Assembly (NCBI GenBank): GCA_902728285.1
Contig: CACVBU010001295.1
Span: 1 to 64,000, forward strand
Direction of reading: 5' to 3'
DNA from: Clytia hemisphaerica
Taxonomy: Eukaryota; Cnidaria; Hydrozoa; Leptothecata; Clytiidae
DNA: 64,000 nucleotides
Translations under genes and position numbers: made by a program
The notes under the pieces: generated by a model
What the model was told of the DNA's origin: nothing
Database searches by the model: none
The model's input: only the letters and a program-made list of their open reading frames with translations
Shown here: one piece after another, positions 20,311 to 32,786 of the stretch
Numbering within the stretch: the first letter of the stretch is position 1
How the letters are laid out: each line of letters opens with the position of its first letter

Positions 20311-23278
20311 TTTTTTAAAAAAGGATTCCGTTGGGAAATATCATCCATTCCTACTGCGTTTCGATTCTATTGTCTTTTATCGTAGAATTTACATGGTGAC
20401 TGATGTGTTTGGAGTAATGATGTTTTTTCTTTATTTTACAATTAATTGTTTAGCGCGTAAATGGTGCGGGGGATTTATCTATTCACATTTTACTGAATTT
20501 TACTGGCAGAAAACTGTCGTTTTTAAAATGAAACAATTCCCCCTAATAAAAGTGCCACGACAGTTAGAATCGCTAGCGAAAACAAAAACGCTGCAGATAG
20601 AGGCTTTAGACACGTGTGGGTGTTTCTAGTCTAATAATGCCGTAATGCCTGTCGCAATACGCGTCAGTTTCTATCTTTCATGAAATGTAAGGAATGTACT
20701 TTGTCGTTTTAAGTATCTTTTCATACCATTATCTACGAAGTGTCGAAAGTGTTTCTCGCACACTCTTCCTAGAAGAGACGCAGAGACATTCGATTAATTC
20801 GTTTGCAAGTGAAACTATTAGGTTTCTCGGAATATTAGTCATGTTTGCTAGACTTGGTTTTGTTTGTCTGCGTGAGAAAATTACGATTACAAAACATTTA
20901 ATCATCTCAATCTTTCGATATTTGGTCAAGTTTCAGGATTTTGTTGCGTTATGGAGTTTGGTTACCGCAATCCTGGCACCACAATTTCTCATTAAATCGC
21001 ATAATGTAGTTTTCGGATGGTATTTTCGTAGAATTTGTCTTGCATCTCATTTTGTTTGTTTCGCTTGTTGCTATGGTAAAATCTGAAAAAATGTTGTAAA
21101 AATTGCAGCATTAGCTTTTTTTACTACACGGGACCCTGTTTCAGTAAAAACGAAATCAAGCCTTCCCATGTCTGATATTGCCGGGCTCGATGTGGAATTG
21201 AACTCGATAACAAAATGCTATACTGTATACATCAAGAAGACATTTCAAGTGCCGCGATTTTGACTCTCTATTTTCGGAGCGAAATCGACTATAGAAGTTT
21301 TGACTAAATAAACTAGAGAAGTGGGTGCCGGGTATGTGCGAGCCATAAGGGCCCTTTTTTCACACTCTCGAAATTTCCTCAAAGTGGTACAAAAACCATC
21401 AAAATGCAGTTGAGGCTCTGTAAAGGCTCCACGGTTACGAAAATCAAAAATCAACTCCCTCAAAGGGTCATAAATTCTTGAAATTCGGATTAAAACTTGA
21501 AAATCTTGGCTGAGACTTTGGGGAAAAAGTCTCTCTAAATGTGGCAAAAATGTCAAAAAATGGACAAAATTTTCGAAATTCAGTCTTTCTATGGGTCAAT
21601 TTTCGAACTTTGGCTCGGACATACTCGTCATCACTCATCTGTATCCCGATCTTCTGAAAAAAGTGCCAAAACTCACCATTAGCAGTCACTTTATCCAAAT
21701 ACAAATTGAAGAAAGCAAACAGCTCCAAATTCCCACAACATAAGCTCTATAAGAACTTTTAATATGACTTTATAAGTATCTCTTAGCACCGATAATCTGT
21801 TCTTTTAAAGATCCATCACGATGTGATATGTGATGAAAGACTCCGAAAGGAATAGATATTATGCCAAATGCTACAATATTACATATGGTATGCTCATCAA
21901 AGCTGGCTCAAAGCTGGCGTTTATGCAAAGTCCTTTACCATATCCTTAGAGGTTTAATTTTAATACTCTAGATCTACTTCAATGTATTTTTTCCTGTGTT
22001 GCTTAGTAGATCTGGCAAGTAATATAATCGCCATATTATCTTTCTACTTTGACCTTCAATATCCAATCTAATCTACTTTTTTTTTAATGCAAAACAGTGG
22101 TTAAGATACATTCTTCAGAGATTCTATTTATGCTGCTCAAAATAATGTACGTTTATTACAGAAAATAGTGCATGCGTCAATAAGTAGGCTGTAGTCAAAT
22201 TTTGTTACCAAAACAAAGCTATTTATAGGTCTTTATAGGACCTTTTAAATCTATTTTCGGCCATTAATGTCAACTCCAAGGTGATCAGGGTGATCAACGA
22301 CGTGTAATCTTTCGGTTCTTTTAGGGGATTTTGAAAACTTTTAAGACTTTTTTCAGACGAATTATATGAAATAGCTTTCTTTGATATTAAGATAATTTCA
22401 ATGTCCATTATCAATGAAATTTCTTTAAACTGATAGCGTTGAAAATAAGATATTCGGCTGAAGATCAACAAACAAGATATTGTTTTTCTTTAAATGTAAA
22501 ATTGAAGTGCAACAAAACTTAGACAAAATGATTTAACAACAACTTTCAAAGAAATAGATTAACACCGGTAGCAAAGATATCAACTTTACAAAATATCTCT
22601 GTTTTGAAATATTTTATCTTCCTTTGAAATCCTGTTGTTTTGTTGTGTTTATTTATTCGAATGAATTTCATATCTTATCCTCGCTTTAATCAGCTTAGAA
22701 ACATGCTGTTATTGTTGGTATTCTTAAAACTTTTGCGGCATTTGGTGGAGAATAATTATAATCCTGAATTTTATAAAAAGTTAAAATCTTTCTATCGAGT
22801 ATGATTTTTAGGAGATTGCAAATTTATTTAAAAGAGATTTAGAGTAAAGATCTCTGAAAGGCCAAAAAATAATGAAACAACTTGTAATTTTTAAGGGTTA
22901 AAAATACTTTTCTTATTTAATAACTATGCTATAATAGTATAAAATTTGTAGTTTATATGTAAAATATATACAAATATTTTGAAAAAAGTAAATATTTTTA
23001 GAAAGGAAATTTCAGAATCCAGCTAAATTTCTTTAAAAATTTTTTTGTAACATTTTTGAAAAAAGAGGTTTTTTAAAACTATTCTTAAATAGTGTTCTCT
23101 ATAAAAGGATGTAATTGTCAGAAAAAAAGTTTGTGTTTTCTTGTAGCAATGACAATATTTCAACGAAAGCTTTTACGGAATTGTACGTTAATGTACTTCC
23201 TTATTGAAAAGTATTTCTCATTGTCTTTGATCAGGAATTGACTCAAACGGAAGGAGCAGGAATATTCCAATGTTTTTT
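20311..23278. other. Gene-free stretch 3' of the heat-shock gene
   Basis: Contains the G-rich repeat at 21320-21600. The longest open frame (20694-21086, 130 codons) has no recognisable domain and atypical composition. The part nearest 23278 is expected to be the 3' UTR of the minus-strand gene; TTTATT at 22823-22828 would read AATAAA on that strand, about 450 bases past the stop. Confidence 0.45.
21320..21600. repeat. G-rich repeat, GGTGCCGGGTATGTGCG family copy 2
   Basis: Shares GTGGGTGCCGGGTATGTGCG and AGCCATAAGGG with 15395-15680, followed by diverged TCTCAAAGTGGTAC and CTCCCTCAAAGGGTCA units. The terminal G run seen in copy 1 is missing. Confidence 0.6.
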
Positions 23279-24215
23279 TTACTCGTCATCAAGAATATCC
23301 TCTCGAATGACACCTCTCTTGATTGTTGACGATTTTTTAATTTCAACCACTAATTGTTCGTCTTCCGTAAATCTGGACATGATTTGGTGACAGTTTGCAT
23401 TACGGGGTACGGCGTATCGCTTGTTGAACTCTTTATGTCGGACACGTTCATGACCATTCTCAACGGAACAGATTTTTTGACGTCCGTGGATGATCAATTC
23501 ACGACTTTGAATTTTGATATCTAAATCTTGGGGATCGTATCCACGGCAGTTGACTGTCAACATATAAGTGTTGTCAGCTGTTTCGTGAAAATCGTTATCG
23601 GAGATGTTTGAAGATATGGATCGGGAATCTTCACTGAGTCGGGATCGCGAGTCTTCCGAGTAGTCTGAAGTCGCGATTGATCTTCTTGATGGTGACGGTG
23701 ACAGTTTAGTGTGCTCACCACTCAGCATAATTTCAGGTGTAGTGTGTCCAGAAGAGGACAATGAACGCCGTAAGGCTGGTTCTTCGATCATCGGCTCATT
23801 AACGCGGCCAGTAATCACCAAGATTCCTTCATCGGTAATGGTTGATTTGATGTCAGCTTTCTTAATCCCATCAGGGATCGGATAACGTCGGTGGAATTGT
23901 AAGGATTCGAACCCATATTCCGATTCAGCGAAATGTTTACCGTTGACCACTAGTTTACCATCTTCCAATGTGACCAGAATTTCATCTGGTGCGTAATGGG
24001 AGACATCTAAACTGACTTTGAATTCACGTGGACTTCCTGGTGATTTAGGTGAGGATGGTGGTGAAGGTGTGCTTGGTGTGCTACTGTTGTTACTGCTCAG
24101 TTGAGACATCAAGTCTTTGTTGCGGCGACCGTATCTGTTTGGTGGTACTGTGGTGTAGATACCTGTACTTGATGGTGGTTGGTTGCTTGTGTTACCTTTC
24201 CATAACATGGAAGAC
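23279..24215 (-). CDS. Small heat-shock protein, exon with two alpha-crystallin domains
   Basis: Second coding exon of a minus-strand gene. It starts after acceptor TTTATAG with one base that completes a split ATG codon, and ends DILDDE-stop. After a Ser/Pro-rich linker there are two alpha-crystallin domains. The first (about residues 371-445 of the joined 618-residue product) has VSHYAPDEILVTLEDGKLVV and the C-terminal strand TDEGILVITG. The second (about 521-601) has CRGYDPQDLDIKIQSRELII and TEDEQLVVEI. Both keep the usual order: an early strand with D-x-PxE/D-like turn, the L-x-V strand, an H-x-F/R-x-Y-P/VP segment and G/Q-L-x-I/V. Small heat-shock proteins are ATP-independent holdase chaperones. 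Two domains in one chain are unusual and known in flatworms and some other invertebrates. The usual C-terminal IXI motif is not obvious. Confidence 0.92.
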
Positions 24216-25076
24216 CTATAAATGATAAGAATAAATAAATTGATTAAATTTTCATGTAACATACAATCAAGCTATTGCGTAAAGCATTAAACCTTGTAGT
24301 TCGAACGGAATTTTTATATGTATGAGGCATCACTTAACAGGTCAACTTATGGTTCATTTTTTTCTTTCATTGATTGATTGACTTATAATTTCTTTCACAA
24401 TATTCCCCATAGTATCTGAAAAACCAGATCATTTAAAATATTTCAAACCGCGACCTCTTCCCTACAGCGCCTTTAATTATCTAGTTATGTAAGGTGGCCA
24501 ATTAACACTCAGTGCTAGCATGACGGTGCTAATTGTTTGCCTTTTTTCCTTTCCCTTGAACTGGTATCATGTGTTTTCTTGAAGTTCGGTAGGGTTTTTC
24601 TTAATCAAATTTACAAATTAAAATTCTTCAGCTACGCGTGAGACTTTGTCGGAATTTTATCTTCCTTTTGGTCGTTACTTGTTATCAGAAAAACGCATGA
24701 TTTTACAATGTTTTAAAAAATTTCGGTTGCGCTGGTAACTTTAGTTGTAACAGTATGAGAAAATAGTGTTTCAAAGACTCGGAAGAATCCTAATTTGTAA
24801 CATTGAGCTTTTTAAAGTGATATTCTCATTGGTCATAATTACGGACATCAGAATGACGTCATAAGAAACAACCTTTTTCCTAACAACGTCCGGAAAAAAT
24901 CATTTAACTAGCAACGATGTCCGATTGTAATATCACAAACTTTTTGAAATCTACAATATTACTCAATATCATATGATCGAGTTCAATTCGTATTACCTCG
25001 AATAAAATGATGACCCTTTCGACCCCTTTACTTAGATTTCAAAATTTAGTGAGTACTATTTTATTTTTGAACTTAC
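24216..25076 (-). other. Intron of the small heat-shock gene
   Basis: 861 bases from donor GTAAGT (25076 leftward) to acceptor TTTATAG. The phase is 2 on the donor side and one base on the acceptor side, which restores an ATG methionine codon and keeps both large frames in register. Contains TGACGTCAT at about 24854 and no repeat pair. Confidence 0.8.
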
Positions 25077-25996
25077 ATTAAAGAGTGTGGTATATCTCGT
25101 TTAACTGACTTCTTTCCCATAGCTGTACTTTCCAAATCAGCTTTTAATTTTGAATATAATTCTTGGTTTTTACTATCAATGTCTATATGTTTTGGTGAAG
25201 ATGAGCGAGGACATTCGAAAGATATATGTTCATTATCAGAACTACTGTCTGTTTCATCGGAACTCTCCATCCTTTGTAATTTTTGTGTAAAATGGTTCGT
25301 TTTTCCCGTCGGTAAGGACAAAGATCGCGGACAGGGACTATATTTTCTAAATATTTCATTGTCTGTGTTCTCATTATGTTGTTGGTTTTTGGCGTTTGCT
25401 TCATCACCGAATTTACACGGCTCAAAATAATGTTTCTTATGATCGTTATATTCTTCGTCGCAAATGCCTGAATCAGCAATTGATAAAAGTTCATCATTTT
25501 CCGCTGCTTCTTCAATGCACGGCAAATTTGCAGGTGAATTTTTCCGTAAGGAATTTGAACAACTTGTTTGTCGACTTGTTTTTGGTGTTAAGTTAAAGTC
25601 TTCGTTATCTGATTGTGGCGAGCTTGGTGCACTTAAGTGTGCTTGCTCAAACCTTTTATATAAGTCTTCATACTGTAAATTAATAAACGGTGAACTATTA
25701 ATTGCTGGCGAACTCAAATTCTCGAGAATTGCCGATTTCGATTTTTGTTGTCGCATTTTATGGTATTGTTCGTCGTTTTCGTACGAATGTCTTCGATCAG
25801 CAAGCTCGCTTTGTGATCTGTACATTACAGCGTTCGTTTTACGGCTTCGACTCTTTGGTGATGATGGGTTACTCCTTGCTTCGGCTCTGATCCGACAACT
25901 TTGTGTCTCTCTTCTTGGAGTAGACATCGCATCAATTCTATCCAATCCCTCTGGCACTGATCCGCCATATTTAAATTTACTCGTCCACTTCAACAT
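25077..25996 (-). CDS. Small heat-shock protein, long N-terminal exon
   Basis: First coding exon, 306 codons plus two bases. It opens MLKWTSKFKYGGSVPEGLDR and then becomes a Ser/Asn/Glu-rich, probably disordered extension with many SP and RxxS sites (SNPSSPKSRSRK, SAPSSPQSDNEDF, CPRSSSPK), suggesting phosphorylation control; that is inference. It ends at an excellent donor (AAT|GTAAGT) in the phase needed by the alpha-crystallin exon, giving a joined product of about 618 residues, several times the 150-250 typical of the family. I could not assign a known domain to this exon alone, and no canonical heat-shock element was found upstream. Confidence 0.8.
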
Positions 25997-27383
25997 ATTT
26001 ATTTTAACTCAAAGATTTTCGTTTTCAGAAAGAATTTCTACTATACTATAATACTGTCATCTGTGCTATACACTTGTGTTTTTCTTTAAATGATCCTCAA
26101 GTAAGCGACCTCGTCCTGTTTTATTTAGTATTGCTCATCGGCCATTAAAAGACATTAGATACCATTTAACGAGCTTGCAAATAACCGCTATTGTTTCGAA
26201 TTCTATTCTTCCTATTGTCTGCTCAAATGGCCTCATTATAGAGACAAATTATGACAAAGTTCAATTTTTTTATACAAAGAAACTTGTAATTATGTGTTTC
26301 CGTGTTTTTATTGTCGATGAAAAACTTTTTTCTCGTGTTTTCATCCTCCGTCAAACGAGTTGTTTTAAAAAGAGAGAAATTGCAACATCTTCGAAATAAT
26401 ATTCACAACCCTACCAAAAATTTCTTAAATCGCATTGTTTTGACTTCAAATTGAAATTCGGTAAATCCTCTCACCTGGGGGTTACGCGTAATCAAATTGT
26501 CCTCAGGCCACAATCCCATGCTACGATTTTTTCGTTGTTTGTTTCATTTCATTTTGTTTTGTTTTGTTTGAATAATTTAATTAATTAGCCATTAATAAAG
26601 ATATGGATCTTTTTTCATTTTCAAAAGTTGAAAGTAAACAACGGCTGAACGTCTCCTACAGATTGATGTTTTTTACGACGTCTTCTTCGATAAACTACGG
26701 CGAGACGAATTGGTCCTCCCTTTTAATTTTAAACTGTGGACAGTCGGTTTATTTGATTTCATGTAAACAAGGTTTGCTTGTCTCGCCTTTTTAAGTCATT
26801 ATCCCAAAGTATTTATCTCGGTAACATTGTTTTTCTGAATTTCCTCTCTAAAGAGATGTTTGCTGTGTGATTCCATATTCCATTATTGCATGTAAAGCAC
26901 ATAACCGTACCACCACCATATTCTAATCTACCTGACTTACTTGAAGTATTCAATTACAATTAGGTGGTCAAGACATCTATATGCTATATATAATAAATGA
27001 ACATAAAAAACACAGTAGTGTACGACGTTTCGACGGTTGTCTTTATCAAGTTAAATGTAAGCGTATGTCTGCTATATATGATACATATTCTTGTTTATAA
27101 TTTAATATCCGGTTAGAATATTTCCTTCTGTTAGGATTTCCTTGGTGGGGACATCTTTTATTTTCAAATACGCAGTTTAATAATAATGAGAAGCTGTATT
27201 GGGCAAAGATATTGGTCATCGATTATTGAATGGTTGTCGAAGTATAGGTTCAAATATCGAATAATCGAAATTAAATCGAATAAATCAAATTCACACACCT
27301 TTTTTTTCTTTCAACCTTATTTTACTAATTTATTTTATGTCTGGATTACTTATAAATCATTTCTTTTACCTAACCCATATCTT
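25997..27383. other. 5' flank of the heat-shock gene
   Basis: Should contain its promoter. AT-rich, with no clear TATA box or canonical nGAAnnTTCn array recognised. A retroelement-tail-like motif on the minus strand lies at 27023-27050. Confidence 0.4.
27023..27050 (-). other. GAAACGTC retroelement-tail-like motif
   Basis: The minus strand reads CTTGATAAAGACAACCG followed by TCGAAACGTCG. GAC-AACC-GTC can form a short hairpin directly before GAAAC. This layout resembles the hammerhead-like 3' motif of Penelope-type retroelements (core CUGAUGA, stem II, GAAA), with the core degenerate here. No coding sequence of such an element is preserved next to it. Confidence 0.3.
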
Positions 27384-27749
27384 AAGGTCGGCGCAAATGA
27401 ATCCAACATTCAATCCAACATTTCCAATTCATTGTTGGACGAAATGTTGGATGAAAAGTCACGTGGAAAAATTCGAAAAATTGTATGAAAAGTCATTTGC
27501 GCAAAAACGTCAAACATTTTCATCCAACATGATTACGCAAATGCATCCAACATTGAAACCAACATAAAAATGACGTCAATCTCATTAAAAAAAGTTGGGT
27601 GAAAAGTTTGACGGCGATCAAACCTCATCCAACATGATTTCCAACAACTTTCTTAAAAAGTTGCAATTTTACGACTTGCGCAAACGAACCCAACATTAGA
27701 TCCAACAATATTGTTGGATCAAATATTGGATTCATTTGCGCCGGCCTTT
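27384..27749. mobile_element. MITE with AAGGTCGGCGCAAATGA ends and CCAACAT interior
   Basis: AAGGTCGGCGCAAATGAATC at the left pairs with GATTCATTTGCGCCGGCCTT at the right. The interior is dominated by CCAACAT, ATCCAACA and their complements. A lone related end (TGCATATGCGCCGGTCTTAA) lies at about 28122-28141. Confidence 0.78.
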
Positions 27750-30459
27750 ACTATACTAAATGAGTTTATGAAAAATGTCTGTAACGCTAGCCCAGTAACA
27801 TATGGTAAGGTTTCTAAAATTTGAACGCCGCGGCTGGAAAACCTATCCACCTTCGATACAAAAAGTCTCGCGCTAAGTTTGACAAGCGTAGAAAACTCGG
27901 ATTAGAGAAGACTCTACACTGCTATTTGTAAACGAAAAAAGTTCTGACGTCAATTTCATGAAAAAGTACTGCGACGTCACAAAGTTTCAAATAAAAAGGT
28001 GTGGCATCTTTGTTGCACGATTTCGAATTATCTTATATCAACACACGCAACAAAATCCAACATTGTTGTTCGATGATTAAACTTCGTCTAACATTATTTA
28101 AAAAGGTTTCAATGTTGGTTGCATTGCATATGCGCCGGTCTTAAGCTGTCCGCATGTGAAGCCAACAAACGGGTAAACCTTCAGTGCTCAATCGCAAAGC
28201 GCGAGCCTCTCCTTCACAACTAAGGCTTTTTCTTTCCTAGAAGCAACCCTCTCACCACCTCAGACACCTTTGGGGGTCTGCAACGACGGGTACCCTCGAT
28301 GATTTTGACAGGGTCACTATGGCATTTCATTGAACACAAACTTCCGTTATCTTAAAAAGACATATCGTCGAGGCTTACAGACACAAAATTTTGACTAATG
28401 TACAAAGTTTAGAAGTATAATTTTTATTATTGTATTCGGCATTTTAAGCCGAAACAATGTCAGGAATTAACCGACATTATAGTATTTTAAAGGCTTTTGA
28501 CGTGCAAGAAAAACCGTTAACCGGCGTTTGCGACGACGGGAACCGTCTAGTATACCCTAAAGATATTTTCAAGAATCTTTGGCATTGTTAATTTCAGAGC
28601 ATGTTTTTTGGTTGTTGCTTTTAATTCTAGACACATAGAACATAAATTCTTCCTTTTATCTTTATCCGACACGTATTCCTGCTCTGCAGTAAAGAGCTGA
28701 TATTTTTTGGAAACTTGTTAAAGTTGCAATAACTTTAGATAAATTACTGCGTGTTTTTATTACTCGAAACACGTTCAATCAAATACTTCGTTCAATGAAC
28801 GAGTCAATCCTCCCCCGACAATTTTTACTGTTTTTTCATAAAGTTGGAAGAAATGATAAAAGAGACATCATCACCATTTTCAAGCCCACACAATCTTGGC
28901 AATTGCTCAAAAAAAGCCATCTAACTACTTGTTAGCAATATGGATCATTAACCAGAAAGTCATTAGCAACTCTTTCGACAAATAAGAATGTTTACGATGT
29001 GTGGCAATATTTCTTTTTCATGATTATATTCCGGCTATTTAAGGTTGCTTGCTTGGGCTGGGTTTGCCGTCACCCGACCCTAAATTTTGGAGGTGGGTCG
29101 GTCAACAGTTTGTTTACATTTAGGTAATTTTGAATAAAAAACAGAAGTGCTAGCAGGAAATTTACGATTCTTATACTTGAGACAAACAAGACACGAGTTC
29201 TGATTTTTTATTGTTTGAAGTTTTTGAAGGAAAAGAAATCTTCTTTAAAATGGCGATAAAATTTTTTGGGTCTGCAGGTTTCGAGGTAGGGTCAGTCGGG
29301 TGACGGCAAACCAACAATTTTTTAAGTCCAGCCTTGTTAGACTATTTTAGCTTGTATACCTGAATTCTCAGTAGAAAAAAAACATTCTTATAACAAAAGA
29401 ACTTACATAATTCGAATCTGGCGACATTTTGAAAATTTTGATAATGCTGTGAGGACTTTTGACGTTTAAAGAAGTTCTAAAAGTCACTACCTAATTTAAA
29501 AAAGCTGATCGCAAACGATCAGTGTTTCAACTTACGAAATATTTGACTTTGGCCAAGGTTAATAGCAAAACCACACGATGCTATTTTCTCTTTGAACTCT
29601 GTCAATCCCCTATATGGTGGTAGTTCAGTGTCTTGGTTGACGTCAGTGAGCTATTTTCTACAACATTTTCCCTATTTTTTGATTGCCTCGTTTAGCTGTA
29701 AGGTCCTTTTACCTGCAGAACGAGTATTTAAACATCTTGCCTATTGTTTTTAAATTGGTCATTACTTGTACGGAAGGCCAATGACCAATTACAAGCTTAT
29801 GCAAAGTAAAAGAGGAAAATGCCTTAGGATTATTTTGGAAAATTCAACTGCGATTTTGTAATGCTACTTTTGGATTGGTTATGTAAAAAATAAAGAATTT
29901 GATAACCTTTTAATTATAAGTTGACGTGATTGGACTCTTTAATCTTGCTTAATGTGCCTCAGGATTTGAAGATCTTACGATTTCTTTTGACGTTAACGAT
30001 TTAAATTGAATTTGCTTTGTTGACCATATTTGAGACAACGCCGTTATTTCCTTTCACATCGAAGCTACTACTCCTAGTTTGGCCAACGGAAATTTCCCAA
30101 TCATTAAAAACCTTATTAAACACATTTATTTCGTTTCAAAACATTTATATCTCATCAAATTAGCGTTAAGCAGTTGGAAGTAAAAGTATGAAGTTGGAAA
30201 AATTAGTTTGGTAATTGGAAGTAAAAATATGTAGTTTCTTAAAATATCATAAGACGATTGAAAGTTTAAACATGAAGTCTACAAAATAGGGTCACTCATT
30301 TGGAAGTTTGAACCTTGATATCTTTAAAATATCACTATGAAATTGGTTGTTTAAAATCTAGCGTTGGGCAAGACATTGTGTCATTGATTTCTTCAAAATA
30401 TAGTGGCAATCATTTATGAATATTCACACAGTTAGTAAAACATTGGCGGTATCAAAATA
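27750..30459. other. Gene-free stretch with one MITE
   Basis: No exon recognised. Besides the element at 29061-29312 it holds the lone repeat end near 28130 and a CGACGGG-containing patch at 28280-28300 that recurs at 28530-28545 without obvious function. Confidence 0.4.
29061..29312. mobile_element. MITE with GGTTTGCCGTCACCCGAC ends
   Basis: GGTTTGCCGTCACCCGACCC at the left and GGGTGACGGCAAACC at the right pair as inverted repeats, with GGTGGGTCGGTCA and GTAGGGTCAGTCGG just inside. About 250 bp, non-coding, with no clear target duplication. Confidence 0.65.
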
Positions 30460-30683
30460 CACGCTTTTTATAAGAACATCCAACATTTTTAAAGTCTCGA
30501 ATGTTCTTAACTTTTTGAGTTTCAACTTCTTCTTATTTTCACCATTTTTCGAGAATTTTTGCCCATTTTCTTAAGAAATCGGGTGTTTTAGAGTCTGCAA
30601 AGCCCTAAAATGTTCTTAACTTGTTCTTAGTATTTTGGCCATCGAAGCCTAGTTTATATTGTTTGTTCTTATAAAAGAACGTG
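30460..30683. mobile_element. TA-flanked MITE, CACGCTTTTTATAAGAAC family copy 1
   Basis: Ends CACGCTTTTTATAAGAAC and GTTCTTATAAAAGAACGTG, each next to TA. The interior has GAAATCGGGTGTTTTAGAG, AAATGTTCTTAACTTGTTCT and GGCCATCGAAGCCT, which recur in the copies at 44920-45117 and 62883-63130. Confidence 0.78.
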
Positions 30684-32350
30684 TATAATTTTCAGTTTTA
30701 GTTTGATCATTAGAGTACTAATTATCATTAATGTATCAATTAATTAAAGTAATGAATAGTAATAAAAAGGAAGTAGAAATATATAAAAGCTGGCACAAAG
30801 TCAATATTTTTCCGCGGGGGTTAGTCGGAAGATATATTAGCGCTTCTGTCAGGATTTACATGGACGACTTGACGTTTTAATAGCTTCTGAGATTTCGAAA
30901 TCATTCTTAATCAAAAAAGTCATTATTGAAAATAAATAAAACTGTGAATATTACCCGTATAACAATGCTTACCCATCGCAAAAATTGCGTAAAACTAAGT
31001 AAGTGTTGATTTTTGAATCCAAGGGATATCTCATTGAAAATAATGGAAATATTTTGAAATACCGTACGTAAATCGGGTGTAGATTTTGGTTTCCTTGCAG
31101 TTAAGGCACATTAGGACATAACACCTAAAACCATAATACCTTTTAAAATACAATGACATCATTACATTGCCAGGCTACTTGACGTCATAGATTTTTTTAA
31201 GTAAGCTTCGACGTTTTGACATCAACTATTAAAATACTGGTAATGAACCAATATACATAATTCTAAAAAAAGCTTTTTTAAAAACTTTCTTAAAGCATGT
31301 TGGTTACTATATGACCATGCAAACGCAACATGTCATGATATTATTTTGTTTCAGCTTATGTTTCCTTAGCAACGACGATGCTTTATTTGCAAGAAACTTT
31401 AATAACTAACCCTACCTAAAAATGAAAACTTTCAAAAGTGAGTTTGTTTCTTAACTTGCCCGTATCCAATTTCCACCTGGTTTAAAAAATTAAGTCCAAT
31501 ATAAAAATTATTAAAATACAGCAACAGTCAGTTATTACGATGGTGGCAATCGGGAGGCACTCGATCTAACATTGTTCTTCTAAAAAAAATAACATCAAAT
31601 GACCAACTTTAATCCTTTTTAGCATTGATGCAAGTGTAACTATGCTTTCATATGCAATCAAAAATACTATGACATACATGTCAAACGCAATTTCCTATAT
31701 TTTGTCTCCTTTCTGAATTCAAACCAAGATTTTTCTTCCATATTCTTCATTTTAATTTTTTTCATAGGAAGATTTACGTCAATTCCTCACTTATTACTAA
31801 CGGATTTTGATTGTCTGCTATTAACCAGTTGAAAGTTCAACGTACTGTTGATATATTGTAAGAAGATGCCATATAAGGGCTCTGTGTATATAAATTTCCT
31901 ATACATAGTGTGAACTCAAATGCTAGGACTTTCCTTTTTTGAGGAAATTTACAATGTTAACAAGTGCACAAAACTCGTTGAGTCTTTTTCCAAAAATAAT
32001 TCCCAGCATCCCAAGATAGATTTTCTTAGTTGTTCGTATAATTTCATTTTTTCTAGTCTACACAATAGACAGCTCCAGCTTTTAGCTTACAGCTCGGCTT
32101 TTAGGCCTCTTGGTCTATAGGCACTGCTATAGGCGGCCACTAGTAACCCCCACCGGGAATAGCTTATTAATAGTTTTAAACCTAATAGACAACTTTCACA
32201 AAAGATGTTTATCAATAGAGATTTCAAATAAAAGAATGTTTAAAACACAGCTGATTGGCTTAAGTTTCGAAACCCTCTATTGTTTCATTAAAACCTCAGT
32301 GCGGATGCGATTTATCCGAAGAATTTCAATATTCAAAACAAGAGCAGTGC
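30684..32350. other. Gene-free stretch
   Basis: AT-rich, no recognisable exon. The part after about 31920 may be the eroded body of the retroelement whose tail-like motif follows at 32351, but its open frames do not show polymerase or endonuclease motifs. Confidence 0.35.
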
Positions 32351-32400
32351 TCATATCCCGAAGAGTAGGAGTTTTACGCTCGAAACGAGGGAAGATATGA
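32351..32400 (+). ncRNA. Possible degenerate hammerhead-like retroelement tail
   Basis: TCATATC at 32351-32357 is exactly complementary to GATATGA at 32394-32400, forming a 7-bp stem that encloses CCGAAGAG, a short pairing segment GTA...TAC, and CGAAAC. This is the arrangement of a minimal type-I hammerhead ribozyme as found at the ends of Penelope-like retroelements. The core is imperfect (CCGAAGA for CUGANGA, and no good cleavage triplet), so it is probably inactive. The identification is tentative. Confidence 0.3.
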
Positions 32401-32786
32401 CGTAGCCTAATTTTTCCGTGCTCGCAGGCCATATATACTCAGTAACTGCAATTGAAGACCAATTGCCACCTGTGTTCATTACTATAACGGATTCAAACTA
32501 ACTGTTGTTGACTGTTTTGTCATTTGGCTGTTTTGAGAATCAACATGATTTTGATGAACTCCGTTCATTGATAAATACTCTTTATACACTCCTAAACATT
32601 AAATACCAGCAGCATACAAAGTTAAGTAAACAAGTCAATAAAAATATTTCTGTATCATCCCGAGTCACGCTATTATCGCACCCATTATCATTAAATGATG
32701 CTCCATCCACCTACCATCCCATTAAAACATTAACTCTTATCCACAATCAACATAAATTGCTCACGAAAAATATTCGGAGAAATATA

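Noticed and set aside
20694-21086. 130-codon plus-strand open frame
   Set aside because: Composition is hydrophobic and irregular, with no domain, no splice context and no neighbour; a chance frame is more likely.
26010-26040. Heat-shock element upstream of the small heat-shock gene (TTTCAGAAAGAATTTC)
   Set aside because: The GAA and TTC units are one base apart instead of the two needed for a canonical nGAAnnTTCn array.
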